In this document: positions 1 through 12,800 of the stretch, in pieces | Layout: each line of letters begins with the position of its first letter | Numbering within the stretch: position 1 is the first letter of the stretch | DNA from: Rutidosis leptorrhynchoides | Taxonomy: Eukaryota; Streptophyta; Magnoliopsida; Asterales; Asteraceae | Length of the DNA stretch: 64,000 bases | Assembly (NCBI RefSeq): GCF_046630445.1 | Contig: NC_092335.1 | Location: 35,304,501 to 35,368,500, forward strand | Direction: 5' to 3' | Made by a program: the position numbers and the translations under genes | The notes under the pieces: generated by a model | Seen by the model: the letters and a program-made list of their open reading frames with translations, nothing else | The model's database searches: none | What the model was told of the DNA's origin: nothing

Positions 1-422
1 TTGAGGCTTCAAGTTAGAAGCTATTATTCATCTCATTCATCTTCATTTTGAGCTGTAAAAACTGCTGCTGTCCGATTTCTTACAAGGCAGAAAAGTGGGT
101 TTTCAAGCTAGATTAACAAGGGTGTTAAGGTTATAAAGTCTAGCTAACTCAAGGGTGGTGTTGGAGGATCAAAGGCTTGAAGTTCTACACTCTTGTTCAT
201 CATTTTACTACCATTTTGGACAGCCCTTAAACATAGTTTAAGGAGGTACATAACTCTACCTTTTCTTGTTAATTGTAAGCATATATATTTTCACAACTTG
301 ATCCTTGATGGGATTTGGCTTTAATTGGTTTAAAGATGACAAGTAAAATTGATAATTACACGCTTCCGTTTATAATGATTCTTAAAAGGTTTTAAGATAT
401 ATGAACTTGTTAAATCCCTATA
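1..422 (+). repeat. 5' LTR of the copia element (3' part only)
   Basis: Bases 1-422 align without gaps to 6863-7284. I see two differences: an A/T change near 233 and the last-but-one base (TA here, CA in the 3' LTR). The LTR therefore probably ended in the usual CA and the 5' copy has a C-to-T change. Confidence 0.93.
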
Positions 423-423
423 A

Positions 424-437
424 TGGTATCTAGAGCC
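424..437 (+). other. Primer binding site of the copia element
   Basis: TGGTATCTAGAGCC follows the LTR end directly and resembles the initiator-Met tRNA primer site TGGTATCAGAGC with one extra T. This is the usual primer class for plant copia elements. Confidence 0.75.
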
Positions 438-1855
438 GAAGTTGTTGAAATATGCTTCGAATTATTGTTTTAAACCCACTATATTTGCATTCCAAGTACA
501 TGCATGAAAATGGAATACAAAAATTTTCGGGTTTGGGTGGGTTTGAGGAGATGGCCGAAATTTTGGAGGTTCCAAAAGGGGTTTGGAACTTGCCATTTTG
601 GTCAATTTTGGTTGCATGTTAATGTTCACAATCCTAGCCTTGACCTTGTGTTGCATGCATGTGTGTTTGGTTGATTTATGATTCATTTGGTATGTATTAT
701 TATTCATTCAAATGGCATGTAATAATTATTCAATTTGTTTGTAATAATTCATTCATTTGTTATGTAATTCATTTTATATTTGGTATGTAAAATAGAATAG
801 GATGTAATTTCATTTTCTAGATAAAATGTATTAGGATACATATTTTGTAAAAATGAAGATACAAGATCATGAAGACTTGAAGAACACAAGGAGCATTTGG
901 ATGCAAGGTTAAGTGGGAGATTGGAAATCTCTTGCTTTGTGTTAAAACCCCTTAACCGGTGGCATTTGTTTTCGGCTAAACAAATGCTCACCAAAATGGC
1001 TAGATTGTGAACACACTTATTTTGCATGTGTAGTTGTTTGTATGATTATTTGTTTTGTATGTTTGGTTGATACAATTAATCACAAGATAACAACTAACAA
1101 AACGACAATTTAATTGGTTAAATTATACGTGCTAAGTACATGCAAAACGGCAATTTAAATGGTTAAATTAAAAGGCAACCAAAAACCTTAATAAATGGTT
1201 ATTAAGAACAAGAAAAGGATAACGTGTATAAAATAGTTTATATCAAGTAATTGGCTCAATTACAAGACATGAAATTGGTTTTTCATAAGTACCATACACT
1301 AAATGCATGTTAGTGTATGGCATAATAGTTTTCTCAAACTAGAATTAAACGAAAACTTAAAATCCCTTTCACAAACAAGGCAACAAGTTTAACGCCATCC
1401 TTTTGTATGACACTTGAACATATTAGGGAACTCGTGATGGGATAAAGGTCACCTAACCGTCATGAACAAACTAATGTGGTTAAGGTGAATTTGACATACT
1501 TGTGGGATAAAGGTCACCTAACCATTTGTATGTTAAGTTTACACGTTTACACAAGTAGGACGACTTGATTTGGGAATCATGAACTTAGGGTCACCGAAGC
1601 ATGAGGAACAAATAGGCGTTGATGGGATAAATATGCCATGCAAAAGGATTGCATGATCCCATACATTAGAAGTTGCAAAAGGATTGCAATTGTCATATAA
1701 TGACTACCTAGCTAAATCAAATAACGGGATAAAGGTCACCTAACCGAAATTTGGTTTACCGTTGGATTCTAAAATTTAATATATCAATTGGATTAAAAGG
1801 GTATTGAATGTTAAATTAAAATCGATACTTAAATGAACTTTGTTAAATTTTGTAG
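438..1855 (+). promoter_or_regulatory. Long untranslated leader of the copia element with a 20-bp motif repeated three times
   Basis: About 1.4 kb separates the PBS from the gag start. No conserved coding is visible. GGGATAAAGGTCACCTAACC occurs exactly at 1439-1458, 1504-1523 and 1726-1745, with a degenerate relative near 1624. The role is unknown; packaging or dimerisation of the RNA is one guess. Confidence 0.6.
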
Positions 1856-2450
1856 ATGGCCGCCAATAACAACAACATTCCTAACGCACCAATCAATTTT
1901 AATAACCTATCATTGAGGTCCATCCTCAGAAAGAAAATAACTCCCAATCCGTTTCATCTAATGTACTAAAGATGAAGAGCCTCATTGATCGATTGCACCG
2001 TCTCAACAGTCCCGTGTCTAATGAATTAACCACGGACCTTATCCTCAACTCTTTGTCAAAAAGGTTTGACACATGCGTGTTGAATTACAGCATGAATGAT
2101 TGGGATAAGAGCATTGACGAATTACATGTCATGCTAAGGACGGATGAATCAAACATGGGTAAGGAGGCTTCACCCATGCTCATGATCAAAGAAGGTGGAT
2201 CCAAGGATGAATCCTCTTCTAAGCCAAAGGTGGCTAAGAAGAAAGGACCCACCTATAAGGGCAAAGGAAAAGGGAAGATGGTTGCCCCAACCAACAACAC
2301 TAAATGGCAAAAGGGTGCCAGATAAGCAAACCCCAAGGAAGATCCGTGCTTTGGTTGCGGTGTGATAGGTCACTGGAAACGCAACTGCCCGGTCTACCTA
2401 AAGGAGTTGAATGCAAGAGGGATGCAGGGCAAACCTCAGGTAATGTATAC
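1856..2450 (+). pseudogene. copia gag remnant
   Basis: A start at 1856 (frame 2) reads MAANNNNIPN and continues into an asparagine-rich N-terminus that stops after about 38 codons. From 1972 another frame gives the C-terminal half of a copia gag (UBN2-type helix region with LIDRLHRL and FDTCVLNY), then a Lys-rich linker. A TAA at 2323-2325 interrupts it, and the same frame then encodes the CCHC zinc knuckle CFGCGVIGHWKRNC (2353-2394). Copia gag is normally about 250-300 residues; here the middle, roughly 100 or more residues, appears to be deleted near 1968. The capsid protein cannot be functional. Confidence 0.85.
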
Positions 2451-3799
2451 ATGATATACGTTGAGCTTAGTATTACTTCTTCTAATACATGGGTATTAGA
2501 CACAGGATGTGGAACTCATATTTGCAATTCATTGCAAGGGTTCATAAGAAGTAAACTAAATGCGGGAACAACAAGTCTCTACATGGGAAATGGTGCAAAG
2601 GTGCACGTAAAAGCTCAAGGAGACTTTGTTTTAAAAGCTACCAAGTGGTTTGGAGCTTATATTGAAAAATGTTTTATATGCACCTGATTTAACACGAAAC
2701 ATTATTTCTGTTTCCCGTTTAAGACAATGTGGTTTTAATCTTAATTTTATTAATGAAGATATCCATGTTTTCTTGAATGATATGTTCTATTTTAAGGCTT
2801 CGCCTTTGAATGGTATTTATGAATTGGTTCATGATAACACATCATTCGATAGCTCAATATACCAAGCAAGCACCAAGAAGCTCAAAATGGATTTGAGTGA
2901 TTCCTACTTATGGCATTGTCGCCTTGGTCACATAAACAAGAATCGAATACATACACTTCAAAAGAATGGACTTTTGAAATCAAATGAACTTGGCTCATTT
3001 GATGTATGTGAATCTTGTTTGCAAGGCAAAATGACTAAAGCACCTTTCAAAGGGACCTATGAAAGGGCTAAGGACTTATTGGAATTAATACATTCGGATG
3101 TATGTGGACCCTTTAAGCCCATAGCTAGGAATGGTGAAAGATACTTCGTTACTTTCATTGATGACTTCAGTCGTTTCGGATATGTCTACTTATTAAGACA
3201 CAATGACGAAACTTTTGAAGCATTCAAGGAATATCAAAACGAAGTACAAAAATCAACTCAATAAGACAATTAAGGTACTTCGTACCGATAGAGGAGGTGA
3301 ATACCTAAGCGATGCCTTCCAAGATCATCTTAGGAGTTGTGGGATTATCTCACAACTTACTCCACCAGGATCACCCCAACTTAATGGAGTGTCCGAAAGG
3401 AGGAACCGAACCCAAATGGATATGGTTCGATCTATGATGGCAAGAAGCTCGTTACCTCTATCATTTTGGGGTTATTGTCTATGCTCCGCGGCTCGTATTT
3501 TAAATATGGCCCCAACCAAGAAAGTGGAACGAACACCTCATGAGATATGGTTTGGTAAACCTCCATCTCTATCATACTTAAAGGTATGGGGATGTGAAGC
3601 TTATCCTAAGCGTTACGTCCCTAATAAGTTGAATGCTCGATCCACGAAGCGTATCTTCATAGGATATCCCAAGGATGATATGGAATATTATTTCTATGAT
3701 CCATCCGAGCAGAATGTATTTGTTGCTCGGAAGGATGAATTCCTTAAAACTAAGTTCCTTATGGAAGGTAATAGTGAAAGGAAGATAGATCTTAAATAG
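2451..3799 (+). pseudogene. copia protease and integrase remnant
   Basis: The protease active site VLDTGCGTHIC lies near 2495-2527 in one frame. From 2650 a second frame carries the GAG-pre-integrase region (NVLYAPDLTRNIISVSRL) and the integrase zinc-binding H-H-C-C module (WHCRLGHINKN to CESCLQGKM), then the core with the first catalytic Asp (HSDVCGPF). A shift near 3230-3264 moves the reading to a third frame holding the second Asp (LRTDRGGEY) and the catalytic Glu (GVSERRN), ending at 3799. The order protease-integrase before RT identifies copia. At least two frameshifts break the polyprotein. Confidence 0.88.
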
Positions 3800-3826
3800 G
3801 TTCAAGATTAAGGAGATGATACACAA

Positions 3827-5280
3827 TTGGTTGACACTAGCACTCAACATGAAAATATTGAGAATGATCAAATAGATGATCAAAGTATACAAAACGTTCG
3901 TAGATCTGGTAGGATTAGTAATTCTCCTGAGAGATTTGGATTCTCATGGATGGTTGCTATGTGGTTCATTTGGATGAACCAACCAACTACCAAGATGCTT
4001 TATCAAGGTCTGATAAAGATAAATGGCAGGAAGCCATGAACGTTGAGATGCAATCCATGTATGACAACCAAGTTTGGGAATTGGTTGCACAACCTACTAA
4101 CTCCAAGTTAGTTGATTGTAAATAGCCTTTCAAGGAGAAAACCAAGATACATGGAAACTTGGATACATATATAAAGTATGCAAGTTAAAGAAATCAATCT
4201 ACGGATTGAAACAAGCATCAAGAATGTGGAATCATCGTTTTAATGAGGAAGTCAAAAATTTTGACTTCATTAATAACGGTGATGAAAGTTATGTATACAA
4301 GAAAGCTAGTGGGAGCACTATCATGTTCCTTGTACTATATGTGGATGATATATTATTATTTGGAAATAATATTCCGCAAATCCAAGGAGTTAAAAACTTG
4401 GCTAAGTAGTTGCTTCTCCATTTAGGATCTTGGAGAAGCACAATACATTTTGGGGATTGGGATCTACAGGGATAGATCCAAGAAATTGATAGGTTTGAAT
4501 CAAAGTGCATACAATAAAAGGCTTGAAAAGGTTCAAGAAGGAAAACTCTAAGAAAAGTTTGGTACCTTTTCAAAGAGGAGCGATTCTCAGTTTATCTCAG
4601 TGCCCCACCACGAAAGATGAACAAGAAAGCAAAAGAATGTCCCATATGCGTCTGCTATTGGGTCAATCATGTATGCGATGATATGCACTACACCGGATGT
4701 GTCACGCGCTCTTAGCATGATAAGTAGATACCAGAATAACCCAGAAAATAGTCATGGGACTGTGGTTAAAAGTATATTGAAATACCTTGGAAGGACTAAG
4801 GGTATGTTTCAAATATACGGGTCTGGTGAGGAGGAACTCGCTGTAAAAGGTTACGTGGATGCGAGCTTCCAAACTGAAGGTGCGGTCTCTTGGAAGAGTT
4901 AAAAATAGAATGTTGTTGCTTTATCCACTACAGAATCAGAATACATCGCCGTCTCATTGGCAGCTAAGGAAGCTGCATGGATGAAGAAATTCATCGACGA
5001 CTTAGGAGTGGTCCCTTCCATTCAGGACCCTCTTGAGATCTTTTGTGATAACGAGGGTGTGATTGCTCAAATCAAGGAACCTCGTGCTCACCGAAAGACC
5101 CGTCACATTGAGCGGAGTTTCAACTTCATATGGGATGAAGTTGAAAAGGGAAAGATATGTATTCGCAAAGTTCACACAGATCTTAATGTAGCGGATCCAC
5201 TCACGAAGCTCTTACATGGATCAAAACATGATGGACATGTTTGTGCATTAGAGCTTCGACATTCTAGTGATTGGTTATGA
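3827..5280 (+). pseudogene. copia reverse transcriptase and RNase H remnant with a large RT deletion
   Basis: Fragments in order: an RT-upstream linker (about 3827-4039), the WQEAMNVEMQSM start of RT near 4024, a stop in the VDCK motif near 4122, then a jump directly to IYGLKQASRMWN at about 4198. The fingers and most of the palm, about 150 residues including the first catalytic Asp block, are missing. The second motif LYVDDILLFGN is present (near 4339). RNase H pieces follow: YAMICTTPDVSRAL at 4672, STTESEYIAVSLAAKEAAW near 4924 with two stops just before it, and the C-terminal CDNEGVIAQIKEPRAHRKTRHI region ending at 5280. The element cannot make active RT. Confidence 0.88.
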
Positions 5281-5380
5281 TCTGTTTTAAGTATTGTAAC
5301 GGAACGAAGTGGTTCAAACTCATTAATATAATTATGGTTTAATTTATTTTGAGTTAAGTTCCTATTTTGCATATTTTATC

Positions 5381-5707
5381 CATGAATAAGTTATTATTCT
5401 AAATTCCGTAGTCGATCACATTTGTGGGAGCAAATATGAGGTTTAGACTATTATGAACTTGGATTGGTATACATTCACGAACTGAATGTGCGGCAAGGTT
5501 GCTACCAAGGTTCATAGATATTTGTGGGATACAAATATTGGTTATCCATGAATAAGCTATTATTCTAAATTCCGTAGTCGATTACATTTGTGGGAATGAG
5601 TGTGAGGTCTAGACTATTATGAACTTGGATTGGTATACATTCATAGGTTGAATGTGGGGCAGGGTTGCTACCAAGGTTCATAGATATTTGTGGGATACAA
5701 ATATTGG
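5381..5707 (+). repeat. Tandem duplication, 166-bp unit, in the copia 3' untranslated region
   Basis: CATGAATAAG at 5381 recurs at 5547, and the copies stay similar to ATACAAATATTGG (5528-5540 and 5694-5706). The two units differ at scattered bases, so the duplication is older than the last insertion. The rest of 5281-6203 holds no gene that I can see. Confidence 0.8.
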
Positions 5708-6203
5708 AAGACCCGCTCTCAAGATTTACTGTATGGAGCCTTTGTGGTTGATCACATGTAATCTTGAGTAAAGGAGAATATCATTGTATCCTCTGACCTG
5801 AGATACATATAGGGTTCAGATATTCACCAAATATTGTGCCTTGATTCTTTCCTTCGCTATTCTGAAAATGGTAGCTCATAAGGGAGACTTCAGGTATGGT
5901 ATGAAGTGTAGTGTCTAGGACGTATGTAATCAAGAAGGAATTTGTCCCTCTTATTCGTTGAGAGTCAGATGTCTAAGGCCTGATAAAGTTAAATCTATAA
6001 GAGAGTGATCACTCTATATCTCTTGGATTTAACATGACATCTAGGACGAAAGGATAAAATGAAAGATTCACCTATTCATATTCGAGATGGGACTCGAAAG
6101 GGATGATGTTATTGAATGGCACAAAGTCATAACATATTAGGGGTGATGGACAGTGTGTTAGGCTGTATCCATCACTTGCATTAATTTCTTATGTTTCTCG
6201 TGC

Positions 6204-6214
6204 AAATGGGAGAT
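6204..6214 (+). other. Polypurine tract of the copia element
   Basis: AAATGGGAGAT directly precedes the TGAAGG start of the 3' LTR. This is the usual position and composition of the copia plus-strand primer. Confidence 0.6.
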
Positions 6215-7284
6215 TGAAGGTATTTCGTATGCCCGAGAGACATATTAAATTAATGTGGCTGACATGTTATGATCCAAGTCGGGTCATACCCAATAACAAG
6301 CTTGCCAACACCTTATACGTATTTAATCTTAACGATTGGTTCGTTAAATAAATACGCGACACTTAAATTTTATAAAATTGGGTTTCTAAAATATTAACAC
6401 TTGAGTCAAGTTATTTGGTTAATTTATATCCTAATGAATTAGTTATTTATGGGTTTAAATAATCACTTGTGTTATATCTTGTATATATAACTTATAACAT
6501 GTACAAGTGTCTTATAAAAACAAGGATTATATAACATATTTTGTAAAAATTAACAAATTGTTATATAATGCCACAAGGGTGGCGGTTTTGAATGGACCAA
6601 GGAAGTCCACCACATGCAAGTTTTGTTTCTTTTAAGATGCACACTTCCTTAGTTAAATGGGGAACTCAAAAACCAAAGATTTGACTCAAGTATTAGATAA
6701 ATTTTCCAAGCAAACTCTCTCTTCTTTGCTAATGGGTCTGCTGGCCGAATTTTTGTAAGAAAAAGAATGGGTTTTGCTTGCTAATTAATTTCATTAAGTG
6801 TCAAAAATCCTAACCAACTAAAGGCAAAAGGTGTTGGGGTTATTGCTTGGGGTATGCAACACTTGAGGCTTCAAGTTAGAAGCTATTATTCATCTCATTC
6901 ATCTTCATTTTGAGCTGTAAAAACTGCTGCTGTCCGATTTCTTACAAGGCAGAAAAGTGGGTTTTCAAGCTAGATTAACAAGGGTGTTAAGGTTATAAAG
7001 TCTAGCTAACTCAAGGGTGGTGTTGGAGGATCAAAGGCTTGAAGTTCTACACTCTTGTTCATCATTTTACTACCATTTTGGACAGCCCTTAAACTTAGTT
7101 TAAGGAGGTACATAACTCTACCTTTTCTTGTTAATTGTAAGCATATATATTTTCACAACTTGATCCTTGATGGGATTTGGCTTTAATTGGTTTAAAGATG
7201 ACAAGTAAAATTGATAATTACACGCTTCCGTTTATAATGATTCTTAAAAGGTTTTAAGATATATGAACTTGTTAAATCCCTACA
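6215..7284 (+). repeat. 3' LTR of the copia element
   Basis: About 1070 bp, TG at 6215 and CA at 7283-7284. Its last 422 bases match the 5' LTR with two differences. The junction with chromovirus RT codons at 7285 fixes the right boundary. Confidence 0.88.
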
Positions 7285-9858
7285 TACCGAGAGTTGAACA
7301 AACTTACCATCAAGAACCGCTACCCAATACTGAGAATCGACGACTTATTTGATCAACTACAAGGCTCGTCTGTTTATTCAAAGATTGACTTACGTTCCGG
7401 GTATCATCAAATGCGGGTGAAAGAAGATGATATTCCAAAGACTGCTTTCAGAGCACGTTACGGTCATTACGAGTTTATGGTCATGCCGTTTGGTTTAACT
7501 AATGCACTAGCTGTGTTCATGGACCTTATGAACCGAGTGTGTGGACCATACCTTGACAAGTTTGTCATTGTTTTCATTGATGACATACTTATTTACTCAA
7601 AGAATGACCAAGAACAGGGTGAACATTTGAGAAAGGTGTTAGAAGTATTGAGGAAGGAAGAATTGTACGCTAAATTTTCAAAGTGTGCATTTTGGTTGGA
7701 AGAAGTTCAATTCCTCGGTCACATAGTGAACAAAGAAGGTATTAAGGTGGATCCGGCAAAGATAGAAACTGTTGAAAAGTGGGAAACCCCGAAAACTCTG
7801 AAACACATACGCTAGTTTTTAGGACTAGCTGGTTACTACAGAAGGTTCATCCAAGACTTTTCCAGAATAGCAAAACCCTTGACTGCAATAACGCATAAAG
7901 GGAAGAAATTTGAATGGAAGGATGAACAAGAGAAAGCGTTTCAGTTATTGAAGAAAAAGCTAACTACGGCACCTATATTGTCATTGCCTGAAGGGAATGA
8001 TGATTTTGTGATTTATTGTGACGCATCAAAGCAAGGTCTCGGTTGTGTATTAATGCAACGAACGAAGGTGATTGCTTATGCGTCTAGACAATTGAAGATT
8101 CACGAACAAAATTATACGACGCATGATATGGAATTAGGCGCGGTTGTTTTTGCATTAAAGACTTGGAGGCACTACTTATATGGGGTCAAAAGTATTATAT
8201 ATACCGACCACAAAAGTCTTCAGCACATATTTAATCAGAAACAACTGAATATGAGGCAGCGTAGGTGGATTGAATTGTTGAATGATTACGACTTTGAGAT
8301 TCGTTACCACCCGGGGAAGGCAAATGTGGTAGCCGACGCCTTGAGCAGGAAGGACAGAGAACCCATTCGAGTAAAATCTATGAATATAATGATTCACAAT
8401 AACCTTACTACTCAAATAAAGGAGGCGCAACAAGGAGTTTTAAAAGAGGGAAATTTAAAGGATGAAATACCCAAGGGATCGGAGAAGCATCTTAATATTC
8501 GGGAAGATGAAACCCGGTATAGGGCTGAAAGGATTTGGGTACCAAAATTTGGAGATATGAGAGAAATGGTACTTAGAGAAGCTCATAAAACCAGATACTC
8601 AATACATCCTGGAACGGGGAAGATGTACAAGGATCTCAAGAAACATTTTTGGTGGCCGGGTATGAAAGCCGATGTTGCTAAATACGTAGGAGAATGTTTG
8701 ACATGTTCTAAGGTCAAAGCTGAGCATCAGAAACCATCAGGTCTACTTCAACAACCCGAAATCTCGGAATGGAAATGGGAAAACATTACCATGGATTTCA
8801 TCACTAAATTGCCAAGGACTGCAAGTGGTTTTGATACTATTTGGGTAATAGTTGATCGTCTCACCAAATCAGCACACTTCCTGCCAATAAGAGAAGATGA
8901 CAAGATGGAGAAGTTAGCACGACTGTATTTGAAGGAAGTCATCTCCAGACATGGAATATCAATCTCTATTATCTCTGATAGGGATGGCAGATTTATTTCA
9001 AGATTCTGGCAGACATTACAGCAAGCATTAGGAACTCGTCTAGACATGAGTACTACCTATCATCCACAAACTGATGGGCAGAGCGAAAGGACGATACAAA
9101 CGCTTGAAGACATGCTACGAGCATGTGTTATTGATTTTAGAAACAGTTGGGATCAACATCTACCGTTAGCAGAATTTTCCTACAACAACAGCTACCATTC
9201 AAGCATTGAGATGGCGCCATTTGAAGCACTTTATGGTAGAAAGTGCAGGTCTCCGATTTGTTGGAGTGAAGTGGGAGATAGACAGATTACAGGTCCTGAG
9301 ATAATACAAGAAACTACCGAGAAGATCATCCAAATTCAACAACGGTTGAAAACCGCCCAAAGTCGATAAAAGAGCTACGCTGACATTAAAAGAAAAGATA
9401 TAGAATTTGTAATTGGAGAGATGGTCATGATTAAAGTTGCACCTTGGAAAGGCGTTGTTCGATTTGGTAAACGAGGGAAATTAAATCCAAGGAATATTGA
9501 ACCATTCAAGATTATTGATCGTGTCGGACCAGTAGCTTACCGACTTGAATTACCTCAACAACTCGCGGCTGTACATAACACTTTCCACGTCTCGAATTTG
9601 AAGAAATGTTTTGCTAAAGAAGATCTCACTATTCCATTAGATGAAATCCAAATCAACGAAAAACTTCAATTCATCGAAGAACCCGTCGAAATAATGGATC
9701 GTGAGGTTAAAAGACTTAAGCAAAACAAGATACCAATTGTTAAGGTTTGATGGAATGCTCGTAGAGGACTCGAGTTCACCTGGGAACAAGAAGATCAGAT
9801 GAAGAAGAAATACCCGCATTTATTTCCAGAAGATACGTCAACACCTCCAACTGCTTAA
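7285..9858 (+). pseudogene. Chromovirus (Ty3/gypsy, Tekay-like) pol: RT, RNase H, integrase, chromodomain; three nonsense codons
   Basis: One reading frame stays open from the copia junction to TAA at 9856-9858 except for three stops: TAG 7813-7815, TAA 9367-9369 and TGA 9748-9750. Domains in order: RT beginning at [14 protein letters not shown], with MPFGLTNA and the catalytic [10 protein letters not shown]; RNase H with [12 protein letters not shown] and YTDHKSLQ; integrase zinc module (HPGTGKMY to CLTCSKVK); integrase core with Asp in MDFITKLP, Asp in SDRDGRF and Glu in GQSERT; a GPVAYRLELP (GPY/F) module; and a C-terminal chromodomain-like tail (WNARRGLEFTWEQ). Context suggests each stop arose by C-to-T change (CAG, CAA, CGA). 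The N-terminal half (gag, protease) lies left of the window beyond the copia insertion. Confidence 0.92.
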
Positions 9859-9893
9859 AATTTCGGGACGAAATTTATTTAACGGGTAGGTAC
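9858..9893 (+). other. Hairpin and polypurine tract before the chromovirus 3' LTR
   Basis: AAATTTCG (9858-9865) and CGAAATTT (9869-9876) form perfect 8-bp arms around GGA, overlapping the pol stop by one base. The tract AACGGGTAGGTAC at 9881-9893 abuts the LTR start TGTAGTGACC. The same arrangement recurs in LARD1 and LARD2. Confidence 0.7.
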
Positions 9894-12800
9894 TGTAGTG
9901 ACCCGAACTTTTACATGTTTATATATATATTAAATGAAATTGTTATTTACATGATCAAGTGTTTCCAACATGTTAAGCAATCAAACTTGTTAATACTTGA
10001 TTAATTGAAATAGGTTTCATATAGACAATTGACCACCCAAGTTGACCGGTGATTCACGAACGTTAAAACTTGTAAAAACTATATGATGACATATATATGG
10101 ATATATATATATATATAGTTAACATGATATTATGATAAGTAAACATATCATTAAGTATATTAACAATGAACTACATATGTAAAAACAAGACTACTAACTT
10201 AATGATTTTGAAACGAGACATATATGTAAGGATTATCGTTGTAACGACATTTAATGTATATATATCATATTAAGAGATATTTATACATCATAATATCCTG
10301 ATAATATAATAATTTAAAATCTCATTTGATATTATAAACATTGGGTTAACAACACTTAACAAGATCGTTAACCTAAAGGTTTCAAAACAACACTTACATG
10401 TAACGACTAACGATGACTTAACGACTCAGTTAAAATGTATATACATGTAGTGTTTTAATATGTATTCATACACTTTTGAAAGACTTCAAGACACTTATCA
10501 AAATACTTCTACTTAACAAAAATACTTACAATTACATCCTCGTTCAGTTTCATCAACAATTCTACTCGTATGCACCCGTATTCGTACTCGTACAATACAC
10601 AGCTTTTAGATGTATGTACTATTGGTATATACACTCCAATGATCAGATCTTAGCAGCTCATGTGAGTTACCTAACACATGTGGGAACCATCATTTGGCAA
10701 CTAGCATGAAATATCTCATAAAATTACAAAAATATGAGTAATCATTCATGACTTATTTACATGAAAACAAAATTACATATCCTTTATATCTAATCCATAC
10801 ACCAACGACCAAAAACACCTACAAACACTTTCATTCTTCAATTTTATTCATCTAATTGATCTCTCTTAAGTTCTATCTTCAAGTTCTAAGTGTTCTTCAT
10901 AAATTCCAAAAGTTCTAGTTTCATAAAATCAAGAATACTTCCAAGATTGCAAGTTTACTTCCAAGTTTTCTAAATCCATTCCAAGTAATCATCCAAGATC
11001 AAGAAACCTTTGTTACTTATAGTAGGTTATATTTCTAATATAAGGTAATAATCATATTCAAACTTTAATTCAATTTCTATAACTATAACAATCTTATTTC
11101 GAGTGGAAATCTTACTTGAAATTGTTTTCGTGTCATGATTCTGCTTCAAGAACTTTCAAGCCATCCAAGGATCCTTTGAAGCTAGATCCATTTTTCTCAT
11201 TTCCAGTAGGTTTATCCAAGGAACTTGAGGTAGTAATGATGTTCATAACATCATTCGATTCATACATAAAAAGCTGTCTTATTCAACGTTATAAACTTGT
11301 AATCACTAGAACATAGTTTAGTTAATTCTAAACTTGTTCGCAAATAAAGTTAATCCTTCTAACTAGACTTTTAAAATCAACTAAACACATGTTCTATATC
11401 TATATGATATGCTAACTTAATGATTTAAAACCCGGAAACATGATAAACACCATAAAACTGGATATACGCCGTCGTAGTAAAACCATGGGCTGTTTTGGTT
11501 GGGATAATTAAAAGCTAAGAAGAACTTTGATTTAAAAGCTATACTTCTGGAAAAATGATTTTTCTTATGAACATGAAACTATATCCAAAAATCATGGTTA
11601 AACTCAAAGTGAAAGTATGTTTTTCAAAATGGTCATCAAGATGTCGTTCTTTCGACGGAAATGACTACCTCTTTCAAAAATGACTTGTAACTTGTATTTC
11701 CGACTATAAACTTATACTTTTTCTATTTAGATTCATAAAGTTAACTTCAATACGAAACCGTGGCCACTGGAATCACTCAAAACGGATTAGAAACGAAGAA
11801 ATGGCGAGTAAAACAAGATTGATAAAAACTACTCATTTTACCTACGTGAAAGTTAGTAATAAATCTATTCCAACCATAACCTAATCAACTTATATTGTAT
11901 ATTATGTAATCTTGAGATACCATAGACACGTATACAATGTTTCGACCTATCATGTCGACCCATCTATATATATATTGCGGAACAACCATAGACACTCTAT
12001 ATGTGAATGTTGGAGTTAGCTATACAGGGTTGAGGTTGATTCCAAAATATATATATATATAGTTTGAGTTGTGATCAATACTGAGATACGTATACACTGG
12101 GTCGTGGATCGATTCAAGATAATATTTATCGATTTATTTTTGTACATCTAACTGTGGACAACTAGTTGTAGGTTACTAACGAGGACAGCTGACTTAATAA
12201 ACTTAAAACATCAAAATGTATTAAAAGTATTGTAAATATATTTTGAACATACTTTGATATATATGTATATATTGTTATAGGTTCGTGAATCAACCAGTGG
12301 CCAAGTCTTACTTCCCGACGAAGTAAAAATCTGTGAAAGTGAGTTATAGTCCCACTTTTAAAATCTAATATTTTTAGGATGAGAATACATGCAGGTATTA
12401 TAAATGATTTACAAAATAGACACAAGTACGTGAAACTATATTCTATGGTTAAATTATTGAAATTGAATATGCCCCTTTTTATTAAGTCTGGTAATCTAAG
12501 AATTAGGGAACAGACACCCTAATTGACGCGAATCCTAAAGATAGATCTATTGGGCCTAACAAACCCCATCCAAAGTACCGGATGCTTTAGTACTTCAAAA
12601 TTTATATCATATCCGAAGGGTGTCCCGGAATGATGGGGATATTCTTATATATGCATCTTGTTAATGTCGGTTACCAGGTGTTCACCATATGAATGATTTT
12701 TATCTCTATGTATGGGATGTGTATTGAAATATGAAATCTTGTGGTCTATTGTTACGATTTGATATATATAGGTTAAACCTATAACTCACCAACATTTTTG

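Larger units (their letters stand above)
1..7284 (+). mobile_element. Ty1/copia LTR retrotransposon, recently inserted but coding-defective
   Basis: The element runs from a 5' LTR cut by the window start to a complete 3' LTR ending at 7284. Between them are a PBS, a long leader, gag-pol remains in the copia order (gag, protease, integrase, RT, RNase H), a 3' untranslated stretch and a polypurine tract. The right flank (7285 onward) resumes in the middle of a chromovirus reverse transcriptase codon series, so the copia element is nested in that older element. The left flank and target-site duplication are outside the window; the right copy would be TACCG at 7285-7289. Confidence 0.93.
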
